NCBI GenBank assembly: GCA_014382365.1
Contig: JACNJW010000045.1
Coordinates: 1 to 49,877 of the forward strand
DNA from: SAR324 cluster bacterium
Lineage (GTDB): Bacteria > SAR324 > NAC60-12
DNA length: 49,877 nucleotides
Reading direction: 5' to 3'
The translations under genes and the position numbers were made by a program. Shown in pieces: positions 8,500 to 17,732 of the stretch; position 1 is the stretch's first letter; each line of letters opens with the position of its first letter. The notes beneath the pieces were generated by a model that had not been told where the DNA came from, did not search any database, and saw only the letters and a list, made by a program, of their open reading frames with translations.

Positions 8500-9594
8500 T
8501 CAATTGAGAAGGTCCAAATGTTTTGTCCGCGCCTTGACGGATAACTCGGCAAGTCCACGCACTGCCTCAAAAAACTGCGGCCACTTTCTTTCCTGCTGTT
8601 CAAAGAGTAGGGCAAATTTTTCTACACGACTCTGGTAACGCTGCACACCAAGCAAATGTGTATTGTTCAAACTTTGTTTAAACCAGGCATCATAGGAAAG
8701 TACCTGCAGAGATTTTTTTTGTAACTCATAACTCTTGCGTAACTCAATAAATATCTGTTGTTTTTTTTGTAATTTTTCTGTATTTGAAATATTTAATGCA
8801 AAGAGGTTTTCCATTTTCTCAAAAGTTTCTTTAACTAGCTGTCTGAACAACTGTCGATCTTTTTTGGCATTTAAATACCATTGGAAAACATTTTTGTTGC
8901 TACCCTTAATAATAGAGGAATCTCCCGCTTGGGTGAGATATTGCCGTAGCCCCTCCTGTTCCACAAAAACTGCAAAAGATTCATTGAAAGACGTGTCATT
9001 GCTGACATAAACCACTTGATGTGCCAGTTCATGAATCAGAACTGCAATCAGTTCAACATCACGCCGAAGGAGAAAAGTGCTGAGTACCGGGTCCGAAAAA
9101 TAATTCGGCAGCCAGGATTTATTCAGCCAGCCAAGTGTAGAGTAGGCTGTGACAGGTCCAACCGAAACATCAAATTTCTGCTGTTCCATTTCTTTGGCAG
9201 ATGACAGTGCATCCTCTTCATCAAAATAGCCGCGGTACTCCTGGCAGCCGACAAACCAGTAGCACCATTGAAATGCTTTCAGCTCCAATGCAGGAGCGGC
9301 CGTTACCACCATGGTCACATAGGGACGGCCCAGCTCAACATAACCCGTGTAACCTTCATTTTTCGGAAGAGACATTTGTTGAACGGCAAAACTCCTAACG
9401 CTCTCCACCAATTTGAGCTTACGTCTTAATTCCGGAGCTGTCTCAGACGAATTAAGCAGTTCCTGAATGTCCTGTTTACGATTCAGCAGATCAAGATGTC
9501 CACTTGCTGCCTGCCAATAGAAGCTAATTTCAGAACATCCGCTAAATGAAATGAATACTACTAGAGAGAGAAAAATGACAGACCATGAACGCAC
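8500..9594 (-). CDS. Putative lipoprotein aminopeptidase (Aminopep family, HELAHQ zincin)
   Basis: The 364-residue protein has a short hydrophobic N-terminus ending in a lipobox-like SGC (about residues 17-19), so it is probably a lipoprotein. It contains the zinc-metallopeptidase motif HELAHQ, followed some 13 residues later by NESFAVF, the spacing expected for a third ligand glutamate. Layout and the WYWFVGCQEYRG-like segment match the family annotated as predicted aminopeptidase (PF10023 type). Substrates are unknown. The start codon is GTG; upstream in-frame codons offer no better start and no clear ribosome site is visible. It lies 20 bases after dsbD and 4 bases before gmhB. Confidence 0.78.
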   Translation of the reverse strand: MRSWSVIFLSLVVFISFSGCSEISFYWQAASGHLDLLNRKQDIQELLNSSETAPELRRKLKLVESVRSFAVQQMSLPKNEGYTGYVELGRPYVTMVVTAAPALELKAFQWCYWFVGCQEYRGYFDEEDALSSAKEMEQQKFDVSVGPVTAYSTLGWLNKSWLPNYFSDPVLSTFLLRRDVELIAVLIHELAHQVVYVSNDTSFNESFAVFVEQEGLRQYLTQAGDSSIIKGSNKNVFQWYLNAKKDRQLFRQLVKETFEKMENLFALNISNTEKLQKKQQIFIELRKSYELQKKSLQVLSYDAWFKQSLNNTHLLGVQRYQSRVEKFALLFEQQERKWPQFFEAVRGLAELSVKARTKHLDLLN

Positions 9595-9614
9595 AGCAAA
9601 TTTTAATGGAGATT

Positions 9615-11591
9615 TCAGTTCAAAAATTTTAAAAATTCACTGGCCGGTTTTAATATTCCAGCATGTTTTGCAAGCAGGTTGTCGTCAGCATCTAGAATGA
9701 CATACAGTGGCAGGGCAACGGTTTTAAACCTACTGATTTGCATCCGCTGGTTGGCTGCAGCTTTTTCTCCACCATCAGTATAAAGTTGAACCAGTACAAA
9801 ATCCTGCTGAAAACGGGCCATCACATCCGGATTAGAAAAAATGTTTTTTTCCATCCAACGACAGTTAATGCAAGTGTAGCCTGTAAAATCAATAAAAACC
9901 CTTTTGTTTTCTGCTTTTGCCTGCAGCAATGCCGGAGCAAGTTCATTTTGCCATGGTAAAGAATGAGCCTCAATGGTTTTTGAAGATTCAGAACCTGCAG
10001 AAAAGCTAGAACTGGTTCCAGCATTTGTCTGCAGAGTCGGAGGTAAATATGTGTCAACCCATGGATTGAGCGGCACTCCAACCAGACCCCTCAGTAGATA
10101 AATTCCCAACATGGCAAAAAGAAAGGCTGTGGCAAAACCTGTAGCACCAGTTTTTACGACACGTTCGTGATGAATATTTATACCACCCAACAAATATAAA
10201 GCAGAAATTCCACAAAGAATGACCCAGGCCGCCAAAACAAAATCTCTATCAAGAACACCCCACTGCCAAACCAAATCTGTGTTGCTGAAAAATTTGAATG
10301 CTGCAGCTAATTCAAGTAGACCTAAGATAATTTTCAGGTGCACCATCCAGTTTCCGGACTGTGAGCGCATAGTTTGAATGAGACGCGGGAAAAGTCCCAG
10401 CAAAAAGAATGGAAAAGCAAAAACTGTAGAGAAGATCAGCATTCCCAGAATAGGCCAAAACCACATACCCTGTGCTGCTGCTATCAGCAATGTTCCAACA
10501 AATTGCACGGTACAGGTAAAAGATGTCAGTGTGAAAGCCAAGCCCATTGCCAAGACACCTGCAGTACCACTCAACTTTCTTGACCAACGGTCTGCAAGAT
10601 TTCCCAAGCCACCCGGTGCATTTAATTGAATAAACCCCATCAGGCTGAAGGCAAAAAGGACAAACATCACGCCAATTGCCATATTTACCCAGCCATTTGT
10701 GGCAAACTGCACTGCACCTGCGGCACCCAAAATTACTGAAAGCAACATACCGGTAACTGTGTATGTTCCCACAATTCCTGCACCAAAGAGTGCAGCCAAG
10801 CGTAATGTTTCTTTGCTGCTGATGTCACCTTGTTTTGTAAAAAAAGCAACAGTAACAGGAATCATCGGAAAGACACATGGTGTTAGCAAGGCCAATAATC
10901 CTGCAATTACGGCAAGGCCAATAAAACTCCAGAAACCTTCTTGGAGTGCTTCTTCTATTTCTGAAATATCTTCCGGAGGTGAATCTACTGCAAACTGAGG
11001 TATTTTGAATTCGGAGCGAACACTTCCTGTGCCTAGCGGTATTTGCAATGAGAACACTTCGGTTTTTGGAGGCAGACAAACACGGTCACTACATGCTTGA
11101 TAACGCAACTTACCACTTGTGTTCAGGATCGTTCCACCGGAAATTTCAGCGGGAATGAGGATGTTCTGGAAAATTGTGGCTTGCAGCTCATGGTAACTCA
11201 AGACCAAATCAAGGACTTGATCTGCTGCAGTAATTGGGTTGCTTTCGTAGACAGGCCCAACAAGTGTCAACTGCTCTGAATCAATCGTTAAAGAGGTTGG
11301 AATAGGTGCAAAATCATCTTCTCCCGGGATCACTGAAAAGACATGCCATCCGGACTCAGGATGGATTTCTAAATCAACAATAATGCGGGCATGTTCTCCC
11401 GGACGTGGATTTAACGGTTCGACACGAACCTGGTAGGAAACAACTTTTTCCGGAATTACTACGTCATCCTCAAATTGAGCAGATGTCTGATACGGAAAAC
11501 AGGTTAATAACAGCAAAATCAAAAAAGAGATTTGCCGTAATGGACTTATGGTCCTGAAATATCTTAATTTAGTTAAGTTGTTGGAGGACAT
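9615..11591 (-). CDS. dsbD: Thiol:disulfide interchange protein DsbD
   Basis: Carries electrons from cytoplasmic thioredoxin across the inner membrane to periplasmic reductases such as DsbC or CcmG. The 658-residue protein has all three DsbD domains. A signal peptide (about 1-38) precedes an N-terminal periplasmic alpha domain with the redox pair in YQACSDRVCLPP. A central membrane domain of about eight helices contains the conserved LTPCVFPMIPV cysteine, with its partner in the FTCTVQF segment. The C-terminal thioredoxin domain has the active site C574-INC577. The usual motif is CVAC, so CINC is a mild variant. It is followed by the lipoprotein protease and gmhB. No ribosome site is obvious at the ATG. 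Confidence 0.93.
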   Translation of the reverse strand: MSSNNLTKLRYFRTISPLRQISFLILLLLTCFPYQTSAQFEDDVVIPEKVVSYQVRVEPLNPRPGEHARIIVDLEIHPESGWHVFSVIPGEDDFAPIPTSLTIDSEQLTLVGPVYESNPITAADQVLDLVLSYHELQATIFQNILIPAEISGGTILNTSGKLRYQACSDRVCLPPKTEVFSLQIPLGTGSVRSEFKIPQFAVDSPPEDISEIEEALQEGFWSFIGLAVIAGLLALLTPCVFPMIPVTVAFFTKQGDISSKETLRLAALFGAGIVGTYTVTGMLLSVILGAAGAVQFATNGWVNMAIGVMFVLFAFSLMGFIQLNAPGGLGNLADRWSRKLSGTAGVLAMGLAFTLTSFTCTVQFVGTLLIAAAQGMWFWPILGMLIFSTVFAFPFFLLGLFPRLIQTMRSQSGNWMVHLKIILGLLELAAAFKFFSNTDLVWQWGVLDRDFVLAAWVILCGISALYLLGGINIHHERVVKTGATGFATAFLFAMLGIYLLRGLVGVPLNPWVDTYLPPTLQTNAGTSSSFSAGSESSKTIEAHSLPWQNELAPALLQAKAENKRVFIDFTGYTCINCRWMEKNIFSNPDVMARFQQDFVLVQLYTDGGEKAAANQRMQISRFKTVALPLYVILDADDNLLAKHAGILKPASEFLKFLN

Positions 11592-11662
11592 TTTTTGGAG
11601 TTAAGGAGATTGCTTAACGCATATCAGGCCTGAAAAACAACAATGACGTTCTATACTGTTCA

Positions 11663-11697
11663 AGGAACTGTTAAATGACTTTTACTCAACAGCTCCT
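11663..11697. repeat. Inverted repeat between dsbD and the small downstream gene
   Basis: Arms AGGAACTGTT (11663-11672) and AACAGCTCCT (11688-11697) pair at 9 of 10 positions, with a G-T pair in one RNA orientation, across a 15-base loop. It lies just past the stop of the small gene at 11716-12042 and may slow or end that transcript. There is no adjacent T-run, so it is not a textbook terminator. Confidence 0.4.
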
Positions 11698-11715
11698 GAA
11701 ACAATATTGTGATAT

Positions 11716-12042
11716 TTACTCTTCTTTGCCAACATGCATTGGCTCCATGCGCATCGCAGGACTCCCGTCACGTACCCAGAGACGCACCTGCTCCACAGTC
11801 ACGCCGTTGGGTTTGGTAAGACTGGAAAGCTCTTCCGCAAAGAGAACATCTTCAGACCTGAATTCAAATACTTCACTTCGAGATTCAAGTGGGTTCGAAA
11901 GCAACAGCAGCATGTTTGGATTGTAGTGTGGACGCAATGCTCCACAAAAAGGAGTCGCCTCCTGTTCCAAAGTTTCAGAACGACCACTCCGTTTTTGTAT
12001 TTCGAAGTATTTTCCTTCTTCAAGTAACTTGACAAAACTCAT
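11716..12042 (-). CDS. Small uncharacterised protein downstream of ilvC
   Basis: I do not recognise this 108-residue protein. It is acidic, has no membrane segment or signal peptide, and contains a single cysteine near residue 33. The first half looks globular (NMLLLLSNPLE, EVFEFRSEDVLFAEEL) and the C-terminus is charged with several methionines. It begins 17 bases after the ilvC stop with GAGG four bases before the ATG, which supports translation and co-transcription with ilvC. Competing frames in the same stretch have no ribosome site. It may have a role linked to branched-chain amino acid synthesis only by position. Confidence 0.6.
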   Translation of the reverse strand: MSFVKLLEEGKYFEIQKRSGRSETLEQEATPFCGALRPHYNPNMLLLLSNPLESRSEVFEFRSEDVLFAEELSSLTKPNGVTVEQVRLWVRDGSPAMRMEPMHVGKEE

Positions 12043-12059
12043 AAAACCTCAAAATATTC

Positions 12060-13103
12060 TTAGATGTTTTCCGGACGCAATTTACGCAGCACCTTGCCTG
12101 CCTGCCACATTTCCTGACTGCTGACCTCTGCAAGCTCCTTATCAAGTTTTTCCCGGTAATCACCCTGTGAGTTGGAGCTGATTGATATTTTAGCTTCTGT
12201 TCCATCCAGCACACTCTGGTAACACTGCTCAACAACCGGTTTAATTGCATTTCGGAAGCGCGGTGCCCAATCGAGTGCTCCACGTTGTGCAGTAGTAGAA
12301 CAATTCGCATACATCCAGTCCATGCCTTTTTCGGCAACGAGAGGATAAAGGCTCTGCAGGGCCTCTTCGATTGTTTCGTTGTAGGCTTCAGAGGGGGAGT
12401 GTCCGTGTTCACGCAAAACTTCATATTGCGCTAAAAATGCACCCTGCAACAAGCCCATCAAGACACAGCGTTCGCCAGTAAGATCGCTGTGTACTTCCTT
12501 TTCAAATGTGGTTTCAAAAAGATGACCTGAACCAATAGCAAAAGCGGTAGAAATGCAACGTTCACGCGCACGTCCTGTATAATCCTGATGGATTGCAAAT
12601 GATGCGTTAATTCCCCGACCTGCTTGAAAATGTGTGCGTACTGTTAAACCGCTGCCTTTTGGGGCTACCAGGATTACATCCACATCGTCTGCTGGAATAA
12701 TACTGGTTTCCTTGTGAAAGACAATTCCAAAACCATGTGAAAAATAAAGTGCATCTCCAGCATTCAGATTGGCTTTAACCATTGGCCAGGCAGAAATCTG
12801 TCCGGCATCAGAAAGTAAATATTGCAGAATAGTTCCGCGTTGGGCAGCCTCTTCCGTTTCGAAAAGTGTTTCGCCTTCAACCCAGCCATCTTCCAGCGCC
12901 TTGTCCCAGCTGCGTCCTTTGCGCAATCCCAAAATTACTTTGAATCCCTGATCCCGCATGTTCAGGCCCTGTCCCCGACCCTGTGGACCATAACCCAAAA
13001 TTGCAGTGACTTCGTCTTCAAGAATGTTTTTACACTCTTCAATTGGGTAATCGGATCGCTCGACTATGGTTTCCTTGATTCCGTTAATTTCAATATCCTT
13101 CAT
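12060..13103 (-). CDS. ilvC: Ketol-acid reductoisomerase
   Basis: Converts 2-acetolactate or acetohydroxybutyrate to dihydroxy acids in valine, leucine and isoleucine synthesis, using NADPH and Mg2+. The 347-residue protein has the nucleotide loop GYGPQGRGQG (37-46), then LSDAGQ and the catalytic block APKGSG. The metal-binding C-terminal domain has SDLTGERCVLMG, HSPSEAYNETIEEA and CSTTAQRGALDW, ending in KLRPEN. These blocks resemble the yeast Ilv5 and Bacteroidetes class I enzymes more than the usual proteobacterial class I form. GGAG five bases before the ATG fixes the start. It is followed closely by the small gene at 11716-12042. Confidence 0.93.
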   Translation of the reverse strand: MKDIEINGIKETIVERSDYPIEECKNILEDEVTAILGYGPQGRGQGLNMRDQGFKVILGLRKGRSWDKALEDGWVEGETLFETEEAAQRGTILQYLLSDAGQISAWPMVKANLNAGDALYFSHGFGIVFHKETSIIPADDVDVILVAPKGSGLTVRTHFQAGRGINASFAIHQDYTGRARERCISTAFAIGSGHLFETTFEKEVHSDLTGERCVLMGLLQGAFLAQYEVLREHGHSPSEAYNETIEEALQSLYPLVAEKGMDWMYANCSTTAQRGALDWAPRFRNAIKPVVEQCYQSVLDGTEAKISISSNSQGDYREKLDKELAEVSSQEMWQAGKVLRKLRPENI

Positions 13104-13470
13104 TCTTTCTCCATAAAATTGCTAAAATATCTAAGTATTTTATAAACAGTTCCATTAACTACTCCTCATAACTATGCGAAATCAGACTGTAAATGTCAAT
13201 TCAATCAACTACGAGGGGCATGGAAAAAGACTGTAAACTACTCAGCATCGATATCAGCATACCGGTAGTAAAATAGAATTATCCTGAGGCCATGTTAAGT
13301 ACTGGTTCATTCCGGCCAACGTTAGAGCTTACCGTATTTAATGTGATCGCATTCACAAGATTGATCGATTTGTTTGCAATGATATGGTTTTTGGAGTATT
13401 TACAGCCTCAGCAACTAATAAGTCCTGACAATTTAAAATTCTTGAATCATCTCAAACTGCTTCTGAAATC
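13104..13470. other. 367-bp non-coding gap upstream of ilvC
   Basis: The gap between xdhB and ilvC, both on the minus strand, should hold the ilvC promoter and any leader. I see no riboswitch, T-box, or leader peptide rich in branched-chain codons. The only structure noticed is a 10-base direct repeat, AGACTGTAAA, at 13184-13193 and 13228-13237. A short plus-strand frame from 13292 overlaps the end of xdhB and has no sign of being a gene. Confidence 0.5.
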
Positions 13471-15861
13471 TCAACCGGAAATGGAAGGCAGAGATACTAA
13501 GGAGACTTCTGACTCAGTTGCACGAACAGCAGTTGTTTCAGGATTACTTAAATCACCATTCAATTCCGTTAGTCTCTGAAGTATTTCTTCTGCGGTTGCT
13601 GGAAGATTTAGACGGGGAGTAATGTCATTTCTTACAGATGACAGAGCATGTTTAACTGCCATCCAGACAGAAAGACAAAGCATCAACGGCGGCTCTCCTA
13701 CAGCCTTGCTGCGACGGATATTGATTTTATGCTGAGGATTTTCAAGCGTTTCCAAATTAAAGATGTCAGGAAGATCCTGAATGTTTGGAATCTTATAAGT
13801 AGTTGGAGAATAGCTTAGGAGCTGACCTTTATCTGAATAGCGCAAATCTTCATTTGTGACCCAACCTACACCCTGAATAAAGCCACCGATAATTTGACCC
13901 CTGTCAATTCCGGGATTGATCGATTCACCAATGTCCATGAGTATGTCTGAGCGCTCAAGCTTGAGTTGTCCAGTAAAGCGGTCAATCAGAACTTCAGAAA
14001 CAGCAGCACCGCTAGTGAAATAAAAAAAGGGATTCCCTTTTCCTGTTTCCCGATTTAAATTGACTCCAGGTGTTTTATAAAATCCACGCTCTCCAAGGCT
14101 GACTTGTCCCATATAGGCCTGTAGTACAAGTTTCCTGAAGGTGAGCTTATTTTCAGGAAGCCGGTCATCATAAACAGAGCCTGCTTCAAAATGAATGTGT
14201 TCTATAGAGGGAACAATTCCGTTTTCAGGAGCTGAAAAATAGCGGCTCGCAAATTCCGTTAAGTTCCTACGGATTTTTTGACATGCATTAACTGCGGCCA
14301 TACCATTTAAATCTGTGCCTGCAGAAGCAGCAGTTGGAGAGGTATTGTTGTTTTTTTCAGTGGAGGTAATCATGATCCGCACATCATCATAAGAAATAGC
14401 AAACTCTTCTGCCACCAACTGCCTGATTTTAGTGTTCAGACCCTGTCCCATTTCTGTACCTCCGGTTGAAACCTGCACAGTGCCATCTTTGTAAACATTG
14501 ACCAGTGCATTACCCTGATTAAGGAAGCTCGTGGTAAATGAGATGCCAAACTTAAGTGGAGTCAGAGCTAATCCACGCAAATGTGTTACAGATTTGCGAT
14601 TGAACTCTGCCACTTCCGTCAATCGTTTTTTGTAACTGGAAGTTTCTGCTAGTTGATCTATTATTTCCGGAAGCATATGATTTTGCACGATTTGTCCATA
14701 AGGTGTAACATTTTGATCATTATGTCCATAACAATTCAAGCGACGTACTTCAAGGGCATCTTTTTTCAGTACAATGGAAATTTCCTGCAACACATTTTCG
14801 ATATTTGCCATACCTTGAGGACCACCGAATCCCCGGAAAGCTGTATTCGGTGGAAAATTTGTTTTGCAGATCATTGCTCTAAAAACCAGATTAGGAATGA
14901 AATAGGAGTTGTCTGAGTGAAGTAGGGTTCTTTCTAATATGGCCGTTGACAGATCTGCCGCGGCTCCACCGTTCGAATAAATATCGAACTTAACCCCGGT
15001 AATTTTCCCTGCACCAGTAAAGCCTGCTTTGTAGTAAATTTTGTAAGGATGTCGTTTTCCAGTGGAACGCATATCGTCATCTTTTGTGTAAGCAACTCGT
15101 GCTGAACGCCCCGTTTTAGCAGCAACCAATGCCGCCATCACTGCCGGAATAACGGCTTGTGTTTCCTTGCCCCCAAAGCCGCCGCCCATGCGTTTACAAA
15201 CACAAACTACTTCATGAAATCCTAATCCCAGAGCCTCCGCTACCACTTCCTGAATTTCAGTTGGATTTTGGCTGGAAGAATGAACCAGTATTTCTCCATT
15301 TTCTCCTCTCCAAGCCAAGGCTGCCTGCGATTCCAGATAAAACTGCTCCTGACCATTGCAAAGAAACGTCCCTGCTATTTTATGCTCTGCTTCATTCCAT
15401 ACCTTTTCAAAATCACCTTTTTTTAACTCACGAGCTTCTCCAATAAACTGTTTGGCAGCAAGTGCCTCATCAATTGTAAAAACTGGAGCTAGCTCTTCAA
15501 TTTCGAGTTGTAACTGCTTTTTTGCCTGCCGAACTGCCTTGCGGGATTCTCCGGCAATAACAGCAATCGGCTGACCAACATATTCAACAATATCTTCGGC
15601 CAAAAAGCGTTCATCCTGAATAACAGGACCAAAGAGATTATGTCCTGGCAGATCTGCATGAGTGAAAATACCTGCAATTCCATCCAACTGAGACAATTCT
15701 TCAAAATTGAAACGAATTATCTTACCGTGTGCAACCGGACTGGCAATGAAATCAACGATCAATTCATCCTTTGCGGACGGCAAATCATCCACAAACAAAG
15801 CCTCTCCTGTTACGTGTCCTACCGCAGAATCATGCGGAATATGTTTACCTACTACTTTCAT
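13471..15861 (-). CDS. xdhB: Xanthine dehydrogenase, molybdenum-binding (large) subunit
   Basis: Hydroxylates hypoxanthine to xanthine and xanthine to urate at a molybdopterin centre, passing electrons to the FeS/FAD subunit. The 796-residue protein keeps the residues that mark purine substrates in bovine and Rhodobacter enzymes. These are Glu233 in GGGFGGKE (bovine Glu802), Arg311 in ILERTLLH (bovine Arg880) and the catalytic Glu723 in AVGEPPL (bovine Glu1261). NTAFRGFGGPQG at 339-350 lines the active site. This favours xanthine dehydrogenase over an aldehyde oxidase. A GAGTGAG stretch sits upstream of the ATG. It is the last gene of the ABC-xdhA-VOC-xdhB run, 6 bases after the VOC gene. An XdhC maturation factor is not in the window. 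Confidence 0.93.
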   Translation of the reverse strand: MKVVGKHIPHDSAVGHVTGEALFVDDLPSAKDELIVDFIASPVAHGKIIRFNFEELSQLDGIAGIFTHADLPGHNLFGPVIQDERFLAEDIVEYVGQPIAVIAGESRKAVRQAKKQLQLEIEELAPVFTIDEALAAKQFIGEARELKKGDFEKVWNEAEHKIAGTFLCNGQEQFYLESQAALAWRGENGEILVHSSSQNPTEIQEVVAEALGLGFHEVVCVCKRMGGGFGGKETQAVIPAVMAALVAAKTGRSARVAYTKDDDMRSTGKRHPYKIYYKAGFTGAGKITGVKFDIYSNGGAAADLSTAILERTLLHSDNSYFIPNLVFRAMICKTNFPPNTAFRGFGGPQGMANIENVLQEISIVLKKDALEVRRLNCYGHNDQNVTPYGQIVQNHMLPEIIDQLAETSSYKKRLTEVAEFNRKSVTHLRGLALTPLKFGISFTTSFLNQGNALVNVYKDGTVQVSTGGTEMGQGLNTKIRQLVAEEFAISYDDVRIMITSTEKNNNTSPTAASAGTDLNGMAAVNACQKIRRNLTEFASRYFSAPENGIVPSIEHIHFEAGSVYDDRLPENKLTFRKLVLQAYMGQVSLGERGFYKTPGVNLNRETGKGNPFFYFTSGAAVSEVLIDRFTGQLKLERSDILMDIGESINPGIDRGQIIGGFIQGVGWVTNEDLRYSDKGQLLSYSPTTYKIPNIQDLPDIFNLETLENPQHKINIRRSKAVGEPPLMLCLSVWMAVKHALSSVRNDITPRLNLPATAEEILQRLTELNGDLSNPETTAVRATESEVSLVSLPSISG

Positions 15862-15867
15862 TTTTTC

Positions 15868-16233
15868 TCACTCTTGATGCAGCATCCAGCCGTTTCCGTC
15901 CGGATCGCTGAAATTAGCAAACCGGCCCCAAGGCGTTTGATAAGCAGCTGAAATCCTGACACCATTTTTTTCAAAGACCTGTGTTGCTTCATCAACATTA
16001 TCGACTCCAATCACCAGACCCTGCACACTACCAGCAGGCATATTTTCAAACCAGGAAACTAAAGAAATACTGGTTCCACTCCCGGATTCAGGCTTGAGCT
16101 GGATCCAACGTTTTCCTTCTTCAAAAGGTGTATCCACAACCAGTTCAAAGCCCAGTGTTTCATGATAAAATGCTTTAGCAACTTCCTGGTCTGCAACTGG
16201 AATTGAAACAACTTCAATGGCTTTAAATTTCAT
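15868..16233 (-). CDS. VOC-fold (glyoxalase/dioxygenase superfamily) protein within the xdh operon
   Basis: This 121-residue single VOC domain has paired beta-alpha-beta-beta-beta units. The first half runs from VVSIPVADQEVAKAFYHETLGF. The second has the C-terminal signature GRFANFSDPDGNGWML, in which a glutamate or other ligand is usually found near the end. Reaction and substrate cannot be told from sequence. The start at 16233 is supported by AAGGA five bases upstream; 13 more upstream codons are open but overlap xdhA. It lies between xdhA and xdhB with gaps of 8 and 6 bases, so it must be expressed with them. An accessory role in purine breakdown is possible but unproven. Confidence 0.75.
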   Translation of the reverse strand: MKFKAIEVVSIPVADQEVAKAFYHETLGFELVVDTPFEEGKRWIQLKPESGSGTSISLVSWFENMPAGSVQGLVIGVDNVDEATQVFEKNGVRISAAYQTPWGRFANFSDPDGNGWMLHQE

Positions 16234-16241
16234 CTTTATCC

Positions 16242-17732
16242 TTATGCTTTTTTTACCTGGTGTTTGCAACATTCATAATAAAACTTCATCAAAATATTCT
16301 CTGCCAGCTGCAGACGATAATCTGCAGAAGAACGCACATCCGAAATAGGCTGGATTTCTTCACGCGCTATTTTACCTGCTTGCAGAAAAGTTTCTAATGT
16401 CAAAGCTTTGTTATACAAAAATTGCTCTGTCTCCGGCAAACGCAGGACAACGGGACCAACTCCTCCATAGGCCAGACGGGATATTTGAATTTTGTTGTTG
16501 TTCATTTTTATGTATATTCCTGCAGTAAATGTTGAAATATCCAGATCTTTTCGTTTTGAAACTTTATAGAGCTTCAATAGATCGTCCGGATCCTGCATCT
16601 GCCAGCGGATACTTGTGATCAACTCATCAGGATTCATTGCCAGTTTTTTATACCCCTGATAAAACTGATTAATCTCAAGCCAGCGCACGCCGTCAGGACT
16701 GGTCAATTCAACTTCTGCTTCAATCACATAGAGGAAAGGCAGGGAATCCGCAATTGGTGACGCGTTGGCAATATTCCCTGCCAGCGTGCCGCAGTTTTTA
16801 ATTTGAGGGGAAGCAAATATTGCAATAATTTCTGCAAGTTGAGGTAGGTTTTTTTGGCAAAATTTTCCCAGTTCAGACCAACTAACTCTGGCTCCAACTG
16901 TTACAAATTGCTCATCGACAAATATCGATTTCAACTCTGATAAATGGACCAAACTCATAATACAGTCTGGTTCAATTCGTTCCTTATTAATTTGTACAGA
17001 AATATCCGTTCCGCCTGCAACAACTGTTACATTATCATTTTTTTGCTGGAAAGAAACTGCTTCTGCCAAAGATACCGGCACAAAATACTTAAGTTTCCGA
17101 GCGACACCATTCCAGTTTTCTTCAAACTCACAAAAGACTGCCTGTGTTAGATAAACTGCAAAGTCAGATAGTATAGTTTTTTCATCAAAATTTTCTGTCA
17201 CAGAAGGTACTGGCTTTGCGTCCAAATTCAAGGCTGCATCAATAATTTGCTCATATCCCGTACAGCGGCATAAGTTTCCAGTAAGACCATCCTGTACCGA
17301 TTTCCGAGTCATGACTTCTTCTTTTTCCTGCATTGCAGCCAGAGACATCACAAACCCAGGCGTACAGTATCCACATTGGGAACCCATTGCATCCACCATA
17401 GCCTGCTGGATTGGATGAATCTGCTCTTTATTCTTCAAAGCTTCGACTGTAATGATATGGGCACAATCCAACTGGTAGAGATACTGAATACAGCTGTTGA
17501 TGCTTTGATAGTTTAATTTTGAATCTCCTTCAGAATTTGGAAGACCAATCCGCCCAACCAGTACAGTACAGGATCCACAATCACCTTCTGCACAAACCAC
17601 TTTGGTTCCAACTAACCCCAAATCGTAGCGCAAAAAATCGGACAGGGACTGAAAACCCTGCGCACCGGAAACCTGATAACGCCGACCATTCACATAAATT
17701 AACAGATAATCACGCATTTTCGCTTTTCTCAT
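16242..17732 (-). CDS. xdhA: Xanthine dehydrogenase, FeS/FAD (small) subunit
   Basis: Carries electrons from the molybdenum site through two [2Fe-2S] clusters to FAD and NAD+. The 496-residue protein has a plant-type ferredoxin domain (about 8-95) with CAEGDCGSC, and a second [2Fe-2S] helical domain (about 100-175) with GSQCGYCTPG and GNLCRCTGY. A FAD-binding domain with VVAGGTD follows at about 210-390, then a CO-dehydrogenase-flavoprotein C-terminal domain. This is the usual XdhA fusion. Two possible ATGs exist (17732 and 17717); both overlap the end of the upstream ABC gene, implying translational coupling, and neither has a strong ribosome site. VOC and xdhB follow directly. Confidence 0.92.
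   Translation of the reverse strand: MRKAKMRDYLLIYVNGRRYQVSGAQGFQSLSDFLRYDLGLVGTKVVCAEGDCGSCTVLVGRIGLPNSEGDSKLNYQSINSCIQYLYQLDCAHIITVEALKNKEQIHPIQQAMVDAMGSQCGYCTPGFVMSLAAMQEKEEVMTRKSVQDGLTGNLCRCTGYEQIIDAALNLDAKPVPSVTENFDEKTILSDFAVYLTQAVFCEFEENWNGVARKLKYFVPVSLAEAVSFQQKNDNVTVVAGGTDISVQINKERIEPDCIMSLVHLSELKSIFVDEQFVTVGARVSWSELGKFCQKNLPQLAEIIAIFASPQIKNCGTLAGNIANASPIADSLPFLYVIEAEVELTSPDGVRWLEINQFYQGYKKLAMNPDELITSIRWQMQDPDDLLKLYKVSKRKDLDISTFTAGIYIKMNNNKIQISRLAYGGVGPVVLRLPETEQFLYNKALTLETFLQAGKIAREEIQPISDVRSSADYRLQLAENILMKFYYECCKHQVKKA

Noticed and set aside
11734..12027. Plus-strand frame opposite the small gene after ilvC
   Set aside because: The minus-strand frame has a ribosome site and operon spacing; this one has neither.
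13104..13470. T-box or leader-peptide attenuator before ilvC
   Set aside because: No T-box sequence, branched-chain codon run or terminator hairpin was seen.
13292..13579. Plus-strand open frame in and after the xdhB end
   Set aside because: It overlaps xdhB on the other strand, has no ribosome site and no family resemblance.
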